From Rhytidiadelphus loreus (taxonomy: Eukaryota; Streptophyta; Bryopsida; Hypnales; Hylocomiaceae), in NCBI GenBank assembly GCA_947034895.1, contig OX344763.1, forward strand, positions 17,205,001 to 17,269,000: a DNA stretch of 64,000 nucleotides, given 5' to 3'. A model generated the notes under the pieces. The model was not told the DNA's origin. It saw only the letters and a program-made list of their open reading frames with translations, and ran no database searches. Below, in pieces: positions 33,716-45,729 of the stretch. Each line of letters begins with the position of its first letter. Positions within the stretch are counted from its first letter, which is position 1. The translations under genes were made by a program, and so were the position numbers.

Positions 33716-35631
33716 AGATGCCCCGAGCACACTCAAATTGCCCAAGATGCCCTAATTCTTTTTGAAAGCATAACTTTTGATTCAGACATGCAATTGAAAA
33801 AAACTATATTTCCACTATTGGGGGACATGATCACACTTTGTGTCAAAATTTTGTGAACATCCAACCAAAATAGACTTCATAAGACCCCCTACCCTTGGTC
33901 CTTTGGGGGTTGATGAATAAATACAAATTAAGATTTAAGCCATGCATTGGGTATAAGTGTTTTGAAGCAACTTTAGGCCTCAAAGCACCAAAGTCCTTGA
34001 AGGGTGATCTCCATTTTTCCTTGGTATAGTTCAAATTTCTAAAATACAAGCATTTATTATAAAAAGAGCCTTTCATGAACATTCAATGATGTTTTGATGT
34101 AATTATATATGATCCATGTTCCATAGATCCTATCTAAATAATAATTGGATCTACCATTGTACTAATTAGTATTTATTGATAAATCACAATTCAAAATATT
34201 CCATTCCAAAATCACTTATAGATATAAATTCATAGTTTCCACAATTTATTAGCCATGAGTCTTGATTCTTTTACATTTGTTAATTTGTAAAGGCTTTTGA
34301 CTATGTTCTCAATAAAAACACTCCCAAACTCCATTTCTAATACAAATATCAAATTTTAGGAAAAAAAACATTTTTGGACCATCTAACCATTAGATCTTGT
34401 AGTATTGTATTGGTTTGAGAAGATGTGAGAAAAATTCAGTAACTTTCACCACCATTAATGGATTTTTAGAAACAAAATTTCAAAAATGTTTTTTAATGCA
34501 ATGATATTGCTAAAGTAGATAAATGTATTACTATACAATTTGGGTGATTTTATATACATTTAGATTATTACTTATACATTTTTCATCTCCATTATACATA
34601 TTCTATGTATGTTTATAGGTGTAAAAGCTTCATCACACTAACAAAAAGCACAATTGGTTGCCATCCTAGAAAATTGAAACAAAGCAGAATGATATAATCT
34701 TATGCAATGACCTTGTCCATGAAAGGTAAAGTGTAGAAGTAGCATGTAGATTAGAAAACAATTAGGAAGCATGAAAATTATTCATTGGAATTGTTAAGAG
34801 TAAATTTTGTCAACTTCAATACAAATATGATGTGTAACATTCTATAGATGACATTAGAGACCATTGGAGGTCATTGGAAGGCCTTTGCGGGGCAGCCGCT
34901 TGCAGAAGAAAGGACGGTGCCACCTCTACTATCCATTGTGCTACCAATGCTACCATGCTACCAACGATGTCATAATTTGCGTGAGTGTGGCCAATGAGAA
35001 AGGTTTGGTCGCAACCAAGGTGGAATGCGGACAATTTCCGGGTCAATAAACTATGATTATTTTATGGAAGCACAACAGTTGACAAGGGCCTTGTGCTCGA
35101 GTTCCTTGTACGCATGTTCTACACAACTACAAGGAAGATGAGTTAGAAGATGCATTTATGTTGAAGTTGTCAATTTAAAATAAATGTATTGCTTATTGGT
35201 ATTGCCAACTGTACATCTTGTCAACTTTATTTCACTTATATTGAGTGACCTAGGAATGCTTAATCTATACACCTAAAAATGATTGATCCACTGACCTATC
35301 AAGAAGATGCATGTGTTTTGAAGTTGCCAACTGTAGTAGGGGTATAGTTCATTGGGGTTGTTAATAATTGTATATGGTCCTTCCAGTGGCAGTGGTAGGT
35401 GAGTGGCCAACAATCTTTTGGCTAGGCCACTATACATCTTGACAACTTTCATAGCATGTTTGATGTGTGACTTGCCATTGATTGATTGACACATTGGAAA
35501 CAAAACTAAAAAGAAGAAAGAAACTCAAACTACCTTCATGATCACGCCGCATTTTGATTATTTAGAAGCTCAACAATGGCAACAACCACTGAACCACACA
35601 ATGAGATCCAACTTCAAAATGGAGGATGCCT
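33716..35631 (-). repeat. Dispersed repeat R, copy R2 (right arm of a large inverted repeat)
   Basis: Inverted copy of R1/R3 and, at its outer end (35273-35631), of R0. It faces R1 across a centre near 33715 and contains no H-family MITE. The outer edge meets the satellite-bearing element. Confidence 0.65.
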
Positions 35632-36660
35632 CCATGAAAGTGTTCTAATGCCTCCAAGAAACTGTTCTGACCATGGTTCCCCATCTTGTGAACCATGGCT
35701 TGACTGTCAGGTTATTTAATTTAAAATAAAATAAAATAATTTAAAATAAAATTTAAATATTTGAAAAATATCATTTAAAAAAAATATCATTTAAAAAAAA
35801 ATATCATTTAAAAAAAATATCATTTAAAAAAATATATCATTTAAAAAAAATATCATTTAAAAGAAAATATCATTTAAAAAAATATATCATTTAAAAAAAA
35901 TATCATTTAAAAAAAATATCATTTAAAAAAAAATATCATTTAAAAAAATATATCATTTAAAAACATATATCATTTAAAAAAATGTATCATTTAAAAACAT
36001 ATATCATTTAAAAACATATATCATTTAAAACCATATATCATTTAAAAAAATATATCATTTAAAAACATATATCATTTAAAAAAATATATCATTTAAAAAC
36101 ATATATCATTTAAAAATATATATCATTTAAAAAAATATATCATTTAAAAACATATATCATTTAAAAACATATATCATTTAAAAACATATATCATTTAAAA
36201 AAATATATCATTTAAAAAATATATCATTTAATAAAATATATCATTTAAAAAAATATATCATTTAAAAGAATGTATCATTTTAAAAAATATATCATTTTAA
36301 AAAGTAAATCATTTTAAGCAATGTACAATATATCAATTTAAAAAGTATATCATTTTAAACAATATATAATATATCATTTTAAAAAGTATATCATTTTAAG
36401 CAATATACAATATATCAATTTAAAAAGTATATCATTTAAAAAAATATATCATTTAAAAAAACATATCATTCTAAAAAATATAATTATCATTCTAAAAAAT
36501 ATATCATTTTAAAAAACATATCATTCTAAAAACATGTCATTTTAAAAATAATAATACTTAAAAAATAACATTTTTATGTAGTCCAATATGGTAGTCTTTA
36601 AGCCATGTCAGATTATTGCTTCTACAATGTTCCTACGGTCTAGGAACGTCCGAGAACTCA
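35632..36660. mobile_element. AT-rich element carrying a satellite array
   Basis: It is bounded by GACCATGGTTCCCCATC near 35670 and CCTACGGTCTAGGAACGTCC near 36640. The organisation resembles 15915-16200 and 23160-23400. Inferred MITE with an expanded core. Confidence 0.35.
35757..36545. repeat. Satellite array, unit about 16-18 bp (ATATCATTTAAAAAA)
   Basis: About 45 tandem units of TATCATTTAAAA with variable A-runs and spacers (AATATA, ACATAT, AGTATA). The array is cleaner on the left and degenerates to the right after 36290. It has no spacers of unique sequence, so it is not a CRISPR array. Confidence 0.9.
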
Positions 36661-37244
36661 CAATCTCTTAATGAGCTGAAAAAACAAATAAGGATTCTCA
36701 TATTATTAAGTGGTGGACTCAAATCCACTTTGCAAACCTGACTACTATGCCTCTTAACCAATTTGGATTTTAAAGCTGCCCCACAATTAGAAGCTATGCT
36801 CAAAAGCTGTATAATTGTAATGTCAGCCTTAACTTGACCTAGATTGTCAATGATGTCATAAGGATTGGTTTGGTTATTTGTTCTTTAATTTTTTTCCTAC
36901 TAGGCGATTTATCTAATTTACCAATTTGTTTCTCAGCTTTAACTATTTTGGTTTTCACCAATTTGGATTCATCTTTTTCAACTTGGTTGTCTAACTCCAT
37001 CAAAATGAATGGAAGTATTAACAGCTCTATCAAGTTGAAGTAGTCATTATGACTTGGTATAATGATTTGATTTGAACATTTGCTTGTTGCATCCCCTTTA
37101 GAACATTTATTGTATTGACTAGACAAAATTGGACTGACTTTCAAGACTGTTTATTGATTCAAGGACCCCTTGAAGCTAGGTCTACTCAAGCTTACTAGCT
37201 TGGCCTTCATTCCGAAATGGATTTGTTATTGGTTTATATGATTA

Positions 37245-37630
37245 ACACCATATTCATTAAAATGAGAGTTTTCCAGCGAAATGAGAGTTTTCCAATGTAA
37301 TTTAAAGGAAAAACAACCTGAAATAAAAAAGTTTTAAGTTTAAGTCAATTTGATGAAAGGTTTTATGTCAATTTAGCTCGATTCGAGCTAAATTGACATA
37401 AAACCTTTGAGAATTGACCTAAAATTGAAACTTTTTATGTCAATTTAGCTCGAATCGAGCTAAATTGACACAAAACCTTTCAATTTTAGGTTGATTTTTG
37501 AAAGGTTTTGTGTCAATTCAGCTCGATTCGAGTTGAAAACTCTCATTTTAATGGAAATTGGTGATTTAAGTCGAGATCGGGAAGGTTATTTTGAGAGGTT
37601 CCAATTCTCCCATTTTAATGAATATGGTGT
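37245..37630. mobile_element. Foldback element inside the gypsy copy, 386 bp, flanked by TGATT
   Basis: ACACCATATTCATTAAAATG at the left is mirrored by CATTTTAATGAATATGGTGT at the right. TGATT occurs at 37239-37243 and 37631-37635. The plus-strand gypsy copy (near 8125) lacks it. The core consists of nested palindromes. Confidence 0.7.
37356..37408. repeat. Perfect 53-base palindrome
   Basis: Twenty-six bases on each side of a central T are exact complements; the centre is AGCTCGATTCGAGCT. A 33-base sister palindrome with an A centre lies at 37438-37470, and a diverged third near 37510-37545. Confidence 0.9.
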
Positions 37631-40069
37631 TGATTTGGCCACCCAATTTGGAATTAATATTTAATCCTAATTGATTTTGGTGCTTTAACAATTGCTACAA
37701 TTCCTTCTAGGTAATTTATTTTTCCCTCAATATTCCTAATTTTTTGGGGGGATTTTCCTTTATAATTTGGCCTCTAGTAAATACTTTTTGTACCACTTTT
37801 TCTTGCCTTAATGGAGAGGGATGGTTTTTATTTTCAATTTGTATAAGATACAAAGCCCCATCTTTATTAGATCTAGGTGCCTCCTTATCTAATAAAACAA
37901 TTTTGGCACTAGAGTAGTATCTATTTTCTTAGTATTTTATCCTTCTTGGGACTCATTTCTACAGGGGCATTACACTCCTTGGTCATATGACCATTTTGCT
38001 TGCAATTCCTACATAGGGGTACATAATCCACACTAACCTTTGCGCATTTGGACTAATTGATTTATTATGGCTTGATTGTTGAGAATTATAGCAAATAATT
38101 GCCTTACCTTGGTTCCAATTTGCCACTTGTCTCCCATAAGTTGATGGACCTTGGTTCACATTGCCAAATATGCCATATTTAACTACTTTTGGACTTTGAA
38201 AAGTCCAAAATTAGTAATGGCCATCGAGAGGGAAAAAAACTAGTCATCAGGATATACTACAAAACATCGGGAGATCTAGGCAAAATATTGAGAAATCTAT
38301 AAAAACATCTCGGGATCCCCAAATATTATTATCTAGAGATTTCTAAATGTTTTGTCCAGAATGCATTGAATAGTGCAAAAGTAGTTAAATGTGGCATAAA
38401 TGACATTATTTTGTGTCCAACCTTAATTGTTACTAGTAGGCATTTGGGCTACTCCCCAATTAGAATTACTACTAAACCTTCCATTATTAAAATTACTAGG
38501 GTTAAAATTAGGATTGACATAATTTGAAATATTATAATTTTGGTTAGGATAAAAATTAGAGTTTTGATTAAAATTTCTCCACTTTGGTCTATAATTACCC
38601 CAATTTGAATTATTCCCTTGATAATTATTATTTTTGACTTGGTAAACTCGACCACTCCTATTTTGGCCAGTTTGTTGATCCAAACTTGCTTGCATATTAT
38701 GACACGACTTGATTTCATGTTTTAAACCACAAAATCAATATTGAGGCAAATTGGGAGGGGATGGACAATTGGGCAATATGTGCATGTGTCCTCAACAATT
38801 TGTACACCAAATATGGGCACAATCATCATTAGGTTGAGTTTTCTTTTAAACCATCATGCTAAAATTACTTGAAGGGGCTCTAATTATTTGGTTATCTCAA
38901 GAAATTTGGACTCCATTGCCACATCCCTTCTACTAGGTTACCTTTCATGGGGTGTACACCTATTTGATTGACTCTACTTGGTTCCACTAGGAGAATTGTA
39001 GTCATTTGGACTTGAGCAGTAGGTACTACATTAACATAATTGGGTTGGACATAGGTAGGTACATTATCACTTCCTATATGTCTTTCCTTTTTTCTCCTAC
39101 TTGGTCTAAGTAATTTGGTTGAACCATATTAGGTGGAACATAAGTTTCACCATAATGGATTTCCTCCCAAAGTTTTGCCCTTTGATAAGTGGCTAGTAAT
39201 GTCATAGGACTTACTTCTTTAACATAGGCTTTAAAATTTAGTTGGTACAATCCATTAATGATTGTTAAATTGTGTGAGTACTTGGTTTTAATGATTAAGT
39301 AATCTAAGTAATATTTCTTCCAATCTGCTGTGGTAAGAGACAATCCTCTCAATACTAGCCATTTGAAGTTATGCTAACTTTTTATACATTGTATTTCCAG
39401 AAGAGGTAGGTCTAAAATGGGCTAAGAATTTGTCCTTTAATTGATTCCAAGTAGTAAAGTGACCCATTGGTTGGAATTGAAATCAACACTTAGTTTGGTC
39501 AGCTAAAGTGCTTGGAAAAATACTAAAAAAAATGCGCATTGGTCCTAGTGTTACATCGTGTTAGGAATTCATAAATATTGTTGTTTGGGTCATTGCCCAT
39601 TTGGCCGTTAGAAATTGGAAAGGATATGAGGATATACGGCCTATCGGCTTCATAGCCGGGTCGCATCACTAAGGGAATTTGGGCAACAGAAGCTCCCATT
39701 GTGGTTATAACCTTTGACTACAATTTGGTTTTTGTCACTGGACGTGGATGAATCACTCAATTTAAAGGATTCACTCAAATTGGAAAATTCTACTCAACTC
39801 AAGTTTAAGCTACAACTTACAAATCTCCTTTTTTACTAAATGCAAAGGTAACTTCTACCCGTCTCCTATTAGAACTCTAAGTTGAATTTTTAATCCAAGT
39901 TTGTTGTTTGTTAGTCACATGAATTAGAATTGACCTATCTTGGAAAGATCCTAATGGAGATTCTATAATTGGAAAGATATCAACTTTAGATTGGTTATCC
40001 TTAACTTGTTCCAATTTGGGTTGCAAGTGCTCCTCTTCACTTTTTTTGAATGGGACGAAATATTGTCGG

Positions 40070-42330
40070 CTACTCCCCTACCACTGCCACTAGAAGGACA
40101 ATGCATGTACAATTACTGATTATAACTCCAATGATTCAATGAACTATGCCCCTATTGCAGCTGACAACTTGAAGATATATGCATGCATCTTCTTATTGTA
40201 TTAGTAGATCAATCATTTGTAGGTTAGTGGTATAGCATACATGTATTCCAATTGGTAACTAAGATATGTAGTTGACAAACCCAATTAACAATACAAGTAT
40301 TGAAGCTGTGGAGGTGTATAACTAACAACTCCAATGAACAATATGCAAAATAAATTTAACAAGTTCAAGTTATACACATCTCTTGGCTCTTTTTCTTAGG
40401 CATATAGATTAAGCATTTCTAGGTCACACAACATAAGTGTAATAAAATTGATGAGATGTACACTTGGCAATACCAATAAACAATTTATTTATTTAAGTTG
40501 ACAACTTCAACATAAATGCATCTTCTAACTCATCTTCCTTGTAATTGTATAGATCATCTATGGAATGTTACACATCATATTTGTATTGAGGTTGACAAAA
40601 TTTACTCTTCACAATCCCAATGAGTAAATTTTATGCTTCGTGATTGTTTCCTAATCCACATGCTACTCCAGCATTTCTCTCTCATGGAAAAGGTCATTGC
40701 ATAAGACTAGGGGAGGACACTCTCACTACATTTGGGGTACCCACGTGCGGCGGTGGAAAAAGTAATACATGTAATTCACCTTGAATAAACTATAATTTCA
40801 TTCTAAAATTTTGAGCTTTGTTTAACAATGACTAAAGGTTTCTATTGACAAAAAATTCAATTCCAAATAACATAAGATATATTGTCTAGAAAGGGTTGAA
40901 AAATGAACTAAAATGGCATGTTCTCCAACTAAAATATTTATAGAGCTCACATGAAGATGACTATTGCATCAATATTCAACCAAAATAAACTTTCAATAGA
41001 AAGCTATTCTATATAATTTTTTTTTCATTTTTCAAATTTTTTTTCTTATATAATATAGAGGTGTGAAAGTTATTTTCAGCTTTACAGTGTATCTTTTTTC
41101 TTCAAAAATTTATAACTAATTACTATTAGCACAAAAAAATACCAATAATTCAAAACATAAACTTCTAAAGTAGTAAAATCTATCCATAATTTTTTTTTTG
41201 AAAAAGAAATTAAATTTTAAGGTGTATTACTTGTTTTACTTTTTCCGCCGCACATAGGTTGCTAAAACATAGGGAGTGTCCTCCCCGGGGCATAAGATTA
41301 TATCTCCTTTATTTCTATTTTCTAGGATGGCAAACAATTGTGTTCTTTGTTAGTGTCATGAAGCTTTTACATCTATAAACATCTATAGAATATGTATAAT
41401 GGAGATGAAAAATGTATATGTATTCATCTAAATGTATATAAAATCATCCAAATTGTATAGTGATACATTTATCTACTTTAGCAATATCATTCTACTGAAA
41501 AACAATTTCAAAATTTTATTTCTAAAAACCCATTAATGGTGGTGAAAGTTTCTGAAGTTTTCTCACATCTTCTCAAACCAATATAATACTATAGCCTATA
41601 GGATCTAATGGTTACATGTGTCTGAAAATGTCTTTCTTTTCTAAAATTTGGTACTTGTACTAGAAATGGGAGTTTGGAAGCGCTTTTGGTGAAATAGAGT
41701 AAAAAACCTAGTAGGTTGAATGTTCACAAAACTTTGACACAGAGTGTGAACTTGTATCCCATTAGTGGGAATTTGTTTTTTTTCCAATTGAATGTCCAAA
41801 TCAAAAGTTATGCTATCCAAAGAATTGGGCCAACTTAGGCAAATTGGATGTGCTTGGGGCATCCTTTGCTAAAATCCTCAATCCTCAACTTTCAAAAATA
41901 ATTTAGTTATAGATTTAACTAATAAAATATGGCATTCAATTTTTGGAGAAAAGACAAATTTTAGATTTGGAATCACATTCTAAGAGGAGTCCAACTTTAT
42001 TAGCTATACCACGGCAGTTTTAAGAAGAAACATTTTCTTCTAACTTCAAGCTCTATTATCTTGCAACCTTTGAAGTCAAAGTGCTCAAAAGCTTTTCGAC
42101 ACATTTTGAATGTTTTTCTCTAACTTTTTATTGTTTGGATTTCAAATAACAAATTTCCTCATTGCACAAGAAATTGTCCAAAAATAACAAGTGTATTGCC
42201 AATTCACCTAAGTATCCTCCTTGCATTGCTAGGCAATTTAGTGTAATCTAGAATCTACAATTGCTTTTGAAATGTTTCATGAGTGAGCCTAACATCATAT
42301 ACTTATGAATGGTCACAATACTCATTCTTG
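40070..42330 (+). repeat. Dispersed repeat R, copy R3
   Basis: Collinear with R1 plus the R0/R2 outer part (CTACTCCCCTACCACTGCCA at 40072). Interrupted by an H-family MITE at 40707-41289. Ends near CACAATACTCATTCTTGTGT at 42315. No gene supported. Confidence 0.65.
40707..41289. mobile_element. hAT-like MITE (family H), 583 bp, TSD GCATAAGA
   Basis: Ends CTAGGGGAGGACACTC and GAGTGTCCTCCCCGGG form inverted repeats. GCATAAGA is directly repeated at 40699-40706 and 41290-41297. R2 (near 34710) has the empty site. The element at 43805 has exactly the same length in opposite orientation. No coding frame. Confidence 0.9.
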
Positions 42331-43796
42331 TGTAGAGCAAAAGTTTTATTCAAAGAGGGATGGATGTCTGTTGACCCCGTTTTGCACAAATATAAAAAAG
42401 GTTTTTTTTCACACTTCAAACAACATAATCTTTTAATCCACACTACCAAATGGGATGAAATTTTTTCCACTAATTGTCATAGTAGTCTATGATAATTTTA
42501 TGTGGTTTTAGTTCAAAAATAATGTTATAATTTTCAATTTGGACAATGCACGTAGAAATGACAATTTTTGACAATTTCTCTTCAAATACACCTTTTGTCG
42601 TTTAGGGGTTAAGTAAACCCCTAAAGGACTACAAGACTACTAAGTGACTTTTGCAACCATATTTGTAAAAAAATCAAAACATGAACCTCACTAGTAGTCC
42701 ACGAACAACAAAATAACTAAGAATCCTTAGATGATTTTTCTATTGAACGTGACGGTGCAATTCAATCAAGAAATGATCAACTATGCAATATTTGGTGAAC
42801 TTTTAGAGAATAAAGAAGGTGCTTTAGGTTGTTACTTTAGATCCTCATATCTTTTCTTACCAACCTCACAATGATCTAGAAAAAATCATTCATCAAAACG
42901 ATGATGACAGATACCCGTAGAAAAGAAAATCAAAGTTTTTGGAGTCTTTTTGAGTATTTTGATTTTAGCACATGTACATAATAATACCCTCCATTCATTG
43001 CATATAGTAGTGTTCTTAAACCAAGCACTTGGTCATTTGGAATGAGATATTTTGAACTCAAAATTTTTCATCTTTTTTCACAACCATCTACCCTAATTCA
43101 AGTCCTTTTTTAGGGTGATTCTAAATGCCCGAGAAATTTAGGAGCATGTTACCATACTATGTTAGCCATTTCCATTCATAGGTGTGGGTCTATAACATAT
43201 TGTAATATAACATCTCATAGTGTACAATACAATTTAACCCTAGTGCTCCAAAAATTCCAATGCTCCAAACATTCAACAACATAGAATGATGGGAGGAAAT
43301 TTCTTAGCTCACAATTAATAAACATGTACCAAAAAAAGAAAACAAAAGGCCTTGCATTGGTAGACAATGGAGATTTGTACAATCCGATGTAGAAGCCCAA
43401 ATTCAACCCCATATGGGAGTTTGGGCCACCCAAAACCTTGTCCCAATTGCTCCCTTGGGACTGGAAGATTTGGTGTCAAAACTATGCCACCTAAGTAGTC
43501 CAGCTGAGCCCTAGTATAAAGCCCTTGGTTTGGATTTGGAAAAATAGAATGATCCTATTGGTTTAATCTTGGAGAGTTTGGGCTAGCCTTCAATCTAACC
43601 CCAAGTATAAACTGGACCTAAGATGTTACTAAATTTTTCCCACGGTAAAAAATTTGGAGACTTGCACCCCAAATCCACAAGATGTAACAAGTGTTTCAAA
43701 ATGGAAATGAACTTCTTTCAAAATCTTTTTAATTATGAAGATGTCCTAAATATAGAGATATCGAACATCCTTCTCCTACGAAAGTGACATGAACGG
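42331..43796. other. Intergenic with two T-family ends, no gene
   Basis: Near 42597-42635 a right end (CGTTTAGGGGTTAA) is followed within 3 bases by a left end (AACCCCTAAAGGAC), as if two T elements abut. The rest is AT-rich without recognisable coding. Confidence 0.4.
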
Positions 43797-43804
43797 CCTG
43801 GATC

Positions 43805-44387
43805 CCCGGGGAGGACACTCCCTATGTTTTAGCAACCTACGTGCGGCGGAAAAAGTAAAACAAGTAATACACCTTAAAATTTAATTTCTTTTTCAAAAAA
43901 AAAATTATGGATAGATTTTACTACTTTAGAAGTTTATGTTTTGAATTATTGGTATTTTTTTGTGCTAATAGTAATTAGTTATAAATTTTTGAAGAAAAAA
44001 GATACACTGTAAAGCTGAAAATAACTTTCACACCTCTATATTATATAAGAAAAAAAATTTGAAAAATGAAAAAAAAATTATATAGAATAGCTTTCTATTG
44101 AAAGTTTATTTTGGTTGAATATTGATGCAATAGTCATCTTCATGTGAGCTCTATAAATATTTTAGTTGGAGAACATGCCATTTTAGTTCATTTTTCAACC
44201 CTTTCTAGACAATATATCTTATGTTATTTGGAATTGAATTTTTTGTCAATAGAAACCTTTAGTCATTGTTAAACAAAGCTCAAAATTTTAGAATGAAATT
44301 ATAGTTTATTCAAGGTGCATTACATGTATTACTTTTTCCACCGCCGCACGTGGGTACCCCAAATGTAGTGAGAGTGTCCTCCCCTAG
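43805..44387. mobile_element. hAT-like MITE (family H), 583 bp, TSD CCTGGATC
   Basis: Ends CCCGGGGAGGACACTC and GAGTGTCCTCCCCTAG; CCTGGATC at 43797-43804 and 44388-44395. It sits immediately upstream of the GC-richer region before the RNF216-like gene. Confidence 0.9.
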
Positions 44388-44395
44388 CCTGGATC

Positions 44396-45729
44396 ACTTC
44401 TTTGAACAGCAAGGACGGAACCAAGGGAAGTCGGAGCAAGATGACAAGCAGGGCCTGCATGTGTAGCAAGCTTCTCAAAGAATCGGCCGATCCGTGTGTG
44501 TTTAAGGCGCAATCTGTCTTTGCTGACTCCCAAATGCTCTTCAGTGTGCCCAGAGCTTCCCAGCAAGCCCAAAATTCTCGTCCTTGGTGCCGTATTGCTC
44601 CCGTTCTCAGTTTTCTCTGTTCTTTCTAACTAGAGATCTTGTCGCCTCGTTGTTGTCGATTGCAATTTCACCTTGCATTGAGCCCGAAACTGCTGCAATT
44701 GCCATCTCTGGTGCGTCTTCCGTAGTGAAAACTGTCTTTGATTGCGTTCGTGTTGTTGTCATCGTTGGAGGTTTTATGTCTCTCTGTCAGTTGGCGGGGC
44801 GTTTGGATCGCGCCGTCGGTAGAGTATGCGTGCAATCATGGCGTTTTTGCAACTTTTTAAAAAGATTTTAAAGTTTATTTTTTCTGCTTCCTTACAGTGT
44901 GCGAGATTTTATGTGGTGTTGGAGCTTTGCTTTGCAGAATTACGGCAACGGGCTTGGCTGCTTAGTTTTCTTTTGGTTTCTTCTGAGCTATCTGCCGATT
45001 ATGTTTTACAACTGCATGCTTTGCAACACTTAAAAATTCCGATCTTTTAAGAAACTTTCTCTTTTTCTTAAGAGATCCTCCCTTGTCGAAGGGACTTTGT
45101 TTTTGGTGAATTACGTCAGTTTGTACTTGCTGCTTGTGTGATTCTGCTTGTTTTAGTTCTTTGATTTCTCTTCTGTAGTTTCCTGGCCGACTGTACCTGC
45201 AAGAATGAAATTTGTTTCCGAAATTTTAATGATTTCAGGGAAAGGTACATACTCGCTTCCTCTCTTAGTGTCCACTAAAAGAATAGAATGATTCGTAGTA
45301 GAAAAATGCAGTGGAGAACAATTAGTGTCGCACTAATTGAATTACCTTGTGTAGTGTGCAAAGAGGTGATGAAACTATTGTTTCTTTGGTTTTCGAACTA
45401 TCTTCTGTTTTAGCTATCGTGTATGTTGTTTCGAATTCTATTGGCGACCAAGTCTTTGTGACTTTTGGGCGGTCTTCTGTAATTTTTCCTTATTCGAAAT
45501 TGTCGTTGGGATCGTTCGGTTTGGGGTGCTTATGCACTTGTTTGCAAGAGTGCTCCTATTGTTTTCTTGTGCTGATACTGATATATTGCAGAGTTTTTTG
45601 TACGTCTATCAGTGATTGTCGACAGGAGGGAACCGGCACATTAGAGTGCATCATTCACATCAACCACTTGAATGACCCCAAAGTTTCCGTTACTGCTGAA
45701 TTGGCAGATACGTTAAGATTGCGATCAGG
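44396..45729 (+). other. GC-richer leader/intron-like region upstream of the RNF216-like gene
   Basis: Composition changes sharply after the MITE. 44400-44480 and 45600-45720 look exon-like, and T-rich intron-like sequence lies between them. Frames here (44402, 44584, 45347) show no recognised domain. I infer 5' exons or untranslated exons of the downstream gene. No promoter was identified. Confidence 0.3.

Larger units (their letters stand above)
36690..40065 (-). mobile_element. Second Ty3/gypsy gag copy, minus strand, decayed
   Basis: A start-like ATG at 39699-39697 (MGASVAQIPLVMRPGYEADR) leads into a retrotransposon gag domain with a TTWNQLKDKFLAHFRP-like core near 39450. The Asn-rich tail follows (38423-38695), then a degenerate knuckle near 37960-38080 and the Lys-rich linker at 36839-37020. 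It stops near 36690, where protease would begin. Several stops and frameshifts are present. This copy supplies the empty sites for elements nested in the 3.5-10.9 kb copy. No LTRs seen. Confidence 0.65.

Noticed and set aside
35757..36545. CRISPR-like array
   Set aside because: Units are contiguous AT-rich repeats without unique spacers, in a plant-type genome.
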